Shown here: piece after piece, positions 62,568 through 64,000 of the stretch
Layout: the number at the start of each line of letters is the position of its first letter
How positions within the stretch are numbered: position 1 is the first letter of the stretch
NCBI GenBank assembly: GCA_044225555.1
Contig: JBGAIM010000002.1
Coordinates: forward strand, 434,001 to 498,000
Length of the DNA stretch: 64,000 nt
Reading direction: 5' to 3'
Source of the DNA: JADLHS01 sp044225555
Lineage (GTDB): Bacteria > Verrucomicrobiota > Verrucomicrobiia > Limisphaerales > JADLHS01
Notes under the pieces: model-generated
What the model was told of the DNA's origin: nothing
Database searches by the model: none
What the model saw: the letters and a program-made list of their open reading frames with translations, nothing else
Made by a program: the position numbers and the translations under genes

Positions 62568-62598
62568 ACGGGCCGCTCCCATGCCGGAAGCGGCCCGC
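62568..62598. repeat. GC-rich palindrome copy 6
   Basis: CGGGCCGCTCCC-GAAGCGGCCCG, 26 bp 3' of the sulfatase gene ending at 62624. Confidence 0.8.
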
Positions 62599-62623
62599 GT
62601 GGTTCATGAAGGAACGGGGGGGA

Positions 62624-64000
62624 TTAGTTGTTGGCGTTGGCTTTCGCGGCGGCCTTGGCCTGCTCGTCGGGTGGCAACAACTGCGACGGGCCCAGCTTGT
62701 AGGTCAACTTTTCAATCGTCCCGGTGAACTTGAACGGCAACTCGTAGCTGTCGTCCACGCCGGTGCGGGTGTCGCTGCCGATGTCCAGGGTCTCGTCAAT
62801 GGTCATCAGGAAGGGAATCGAATGCTTCATGGTCTTCTTATCCAATTCCTTGCCATCCACACTGAACGTGCCGGTGCCGCCTTTGCCGGGGCCGGGGCCG
62901 TCGTATTTGAAGTCGAACACGAGGGTGTGTTTGCCCGGCTTGAGCGCCTTGCCAAACAAATCTTCCCCGACGATGCCGCCGACACCGCCTTCCCAACGAA
63001 CGCGCTCCAGATCGAGCAGGTTGTAAACGAAGACGGGTTTGCCTTTTTGGAGGAACATCGCGTAGCCGCCGAAGCGACCGCCAAAGGTCACGATCATTCC
63101 TTCCGCGCCGCCTTCGGGCACGACGATCTCGGCGGTGATGGTGTAGTCCTTGTTCAGGATTTCGGGCGCGTTGCCCAGGGGAATGCCCTCGTTCACACCC
63201 TGGTAGGTGAGGACGCTCTTTCCCGCCGTGGCGCTCGGGCGTGGGGTCACGATGCGCGGAAGAATCGAGTTGTCGAGGGGCAGGACTTCGTATTTGGCCG
63301 CCTCGCTGAGGAACAAGGCCTGCAGTTCCTTCAGCTTCGCAGGATTTTTCGCGGCGAGGTCATTCGCCTGGGAGAAGTCCTCGGTAATGTTGTAAAGCTC
63401 CCACTTGTATTCGTTGACGGGAGGCAGCGGTTTGGCGCCGAGGAGCCACGACGGCTCGGGTGGGGTGGTGCAGGCGTACCAGCCGTCGCGATAAATGCCG
63501 CGGTTGCAGAACATCTCGAAGTACTGCGTGGTTCGCTTGGAGGGGGCTTTCGCATTCGCGGAATCAAACGTGTAGGCCATGCTCACGCCTTCCATGGGCT
63601 TTTGCTTGATGCCGTCCACGGTATCGGGGGCGGGGATACCCGCCGCTTCGAGGATCGTCGGCACGATGTCAATGATGTGATGGAACTGCGAACGGATGCC
63701 GCCCACGTCTTTGATGTGGCCGGGCCAGGACATCACCATGCCCTGGCGCGTGCCGCCGAAGTGCGACGCGACCTGCTTGGTCCACTTGAACGGCGTGTCA
63801 AAGGCCCACGACCACGCGACCGACATGTGCGGGTAGGTTTTCTCGGAGCCCCAATTTTCATAATGCAACATCTGCAGGGCTTCGGGGAGGGTCAGGATGG
63901 CGTTGTAGGCGGTCATTTGGTTGAAGGTGCCTTCGACCGTGCCTTCGGCGCTGGTGCCGTTGTCGCCACTGATGTAAATGATGAGCGTGTTGTCGAGTTT
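62624..64000 (-). CDS. type I sulfatase, C-terminal part (5' end outside window)
   Basis: At least 458 codons; the frame stays open through 64000, where YISGDNGTSAEGT (the metal-binding region) is encoded, so the formylglycine site lies beyond the window. It shares with the gene at 59920 the segments TYPHMSVAWSWAFDTPFKWT and GGAEGMIVTFGGRFGGYAMF. The true start is not visible; an internal ATG at 63916 is not the start. Confidence 0.93.
   Translation of the reverse strand, partial: KLDNTLIIYISGDNGTSAEGTVEGTFNQMTAYNAILTLPEALQMLHYENWGSEKTYPHMSVAWSWAFDTPFKWTKQVASHFGGTRQGMVMSWPGHIKDVGGIRSQFHHIIDIVPTILEAAGIPAPDTVDGIKQKPMEGVSMAYTFDSANAKAPSKRTTQYFEMFCNRGIYRDGWYACTTPPEPSWLLGAKPLPPVNEYKWELYNITEDFSQANDLAAKNPAKLKELQALFLSEAAKYEVLPLDNSILPRIVTPRPSATAGKSVLTYQGVNEGIPLGNAPEILNKDYTITAEIVVPEGGAEGMIVTFGGRFGGYAMFLQKGKPVFVYNLLDLERVRWEGGVGGIVGEDLFGKALKPGKHTLVFDFKYDGPGPGKGGTGTFSVDGKELDKKTMKHSIPFLMTIDETLDIGSDTRTGVDDSYELPFKFTGTIEKLTYKLGPSQLLPPDEQAKAAAKANANN

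Noticed and set aside
1..64000. CRISPR arrays, rRNA genes, riboswitches
   Set aside because: No regularly spaced direct repeats of 24-40 bp with unique spacers, no rRNA-like blocks and no recognisable riboswitch cores were seen.

Overview
The window is about 60% GC, with a clearly lower-GC block at roughly 26-37 kb. It looks like a chromosomal segment of a Verrucomicrobiota bacterium. That is inferred from the mix of many secreted type I sulfatases, DUF1254 proteins, WG-repeat and BspA-type LRR proteins, an RHS protein with the RWLNRDPI core, and an LRR protein C-terminus ending in a verrucomicrobial-style SRYYRVRSP tail. No rRNA or taxonomic marker is present, so this is an inference.

Region 1 (2-17887) is an aryl-polyene/flexirubin-like biosynthetic cluster. 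A plus-strand arm encodes a 5'-truncated AMP ligase, a GT2-DUF2062 glycosyltransferase and a large MMPL exporter-acyltransferase-methyltransferase fusion. A minus-strand arm of tightly overlapping genes (mostly ATGA overlaps) encodes a ketoreductase, an LpxL-like acyltransferase, two hotdog dehydratases, one intact ketosynthase, a ketosynthase fused to a Cys-less ketosynthase-like domain, a free truncated ketosynthase-like protein, an acyl carrier protein, a polysaccharide deacetylase, a LolA-like carrier, a lipoprotein, a C45-type hydrolase and a PlsC-like acyltransferase. Together these could activate an aryl starter, extend and reduce it on an ACP, and transfer and export it to the outer membrane. 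A lower-GC hypothetical gene (6154-6786) sits where the two arms converge, next to an apparently shortened methyltransferase domain.

Region 2 (17937-23763) holds housekeeping and envelope genes: a WG-repeat protein, a rhodanese, an M48 lipoprotein peptidase, a membrane TPR protein and a YceI-SUMF1 fusion.

Region 3 (23891-43778) is a genomic island of about 19.9 kb inserted at the 3' end of tRNA-Leu(CAA). It is bounded by a 24-bp direct repeat, and a tyrosine integrase lies beside the tRNA. It carries an IS256-family insertion with an 8-bp target duplication. Its main cargo is a polymorphic-toxin-like locus. This has one full-length RHS protein with an N-terminal C39-like peptidase domain and a candidate immunity gene. 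It is followed by three short secreted mini-RHS cassettes that share a nearly identical signal peptide and RHS core but have unrelated C-termini, each followed by a different small gene. A transglutaminase-like protein lies within the array. The rest of the island holds a decayed recombinase and zinc-ribbon gene, repeat-rich non-coding DNA and two AlpA-like HTH plus unknown-protein pairs.

Region 4 (44011-64000) holds a BspA-type LRR protein and a four-gene signalling operon (small protein, HDOD, CAWCKK-type sensor, S41 peptidase with an apparent C-terminal frameshift). After these comes a minus-strand block of four sulfatases (the last cut by the window), two DUF1254 proteins, two DUF4239 membrane proteins, aquaporin Z, a lipoprotein, a KOW protein and a HAD phosphatase. 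Six copies of a GC-rich palindrome sit just 3' of genes in this block.
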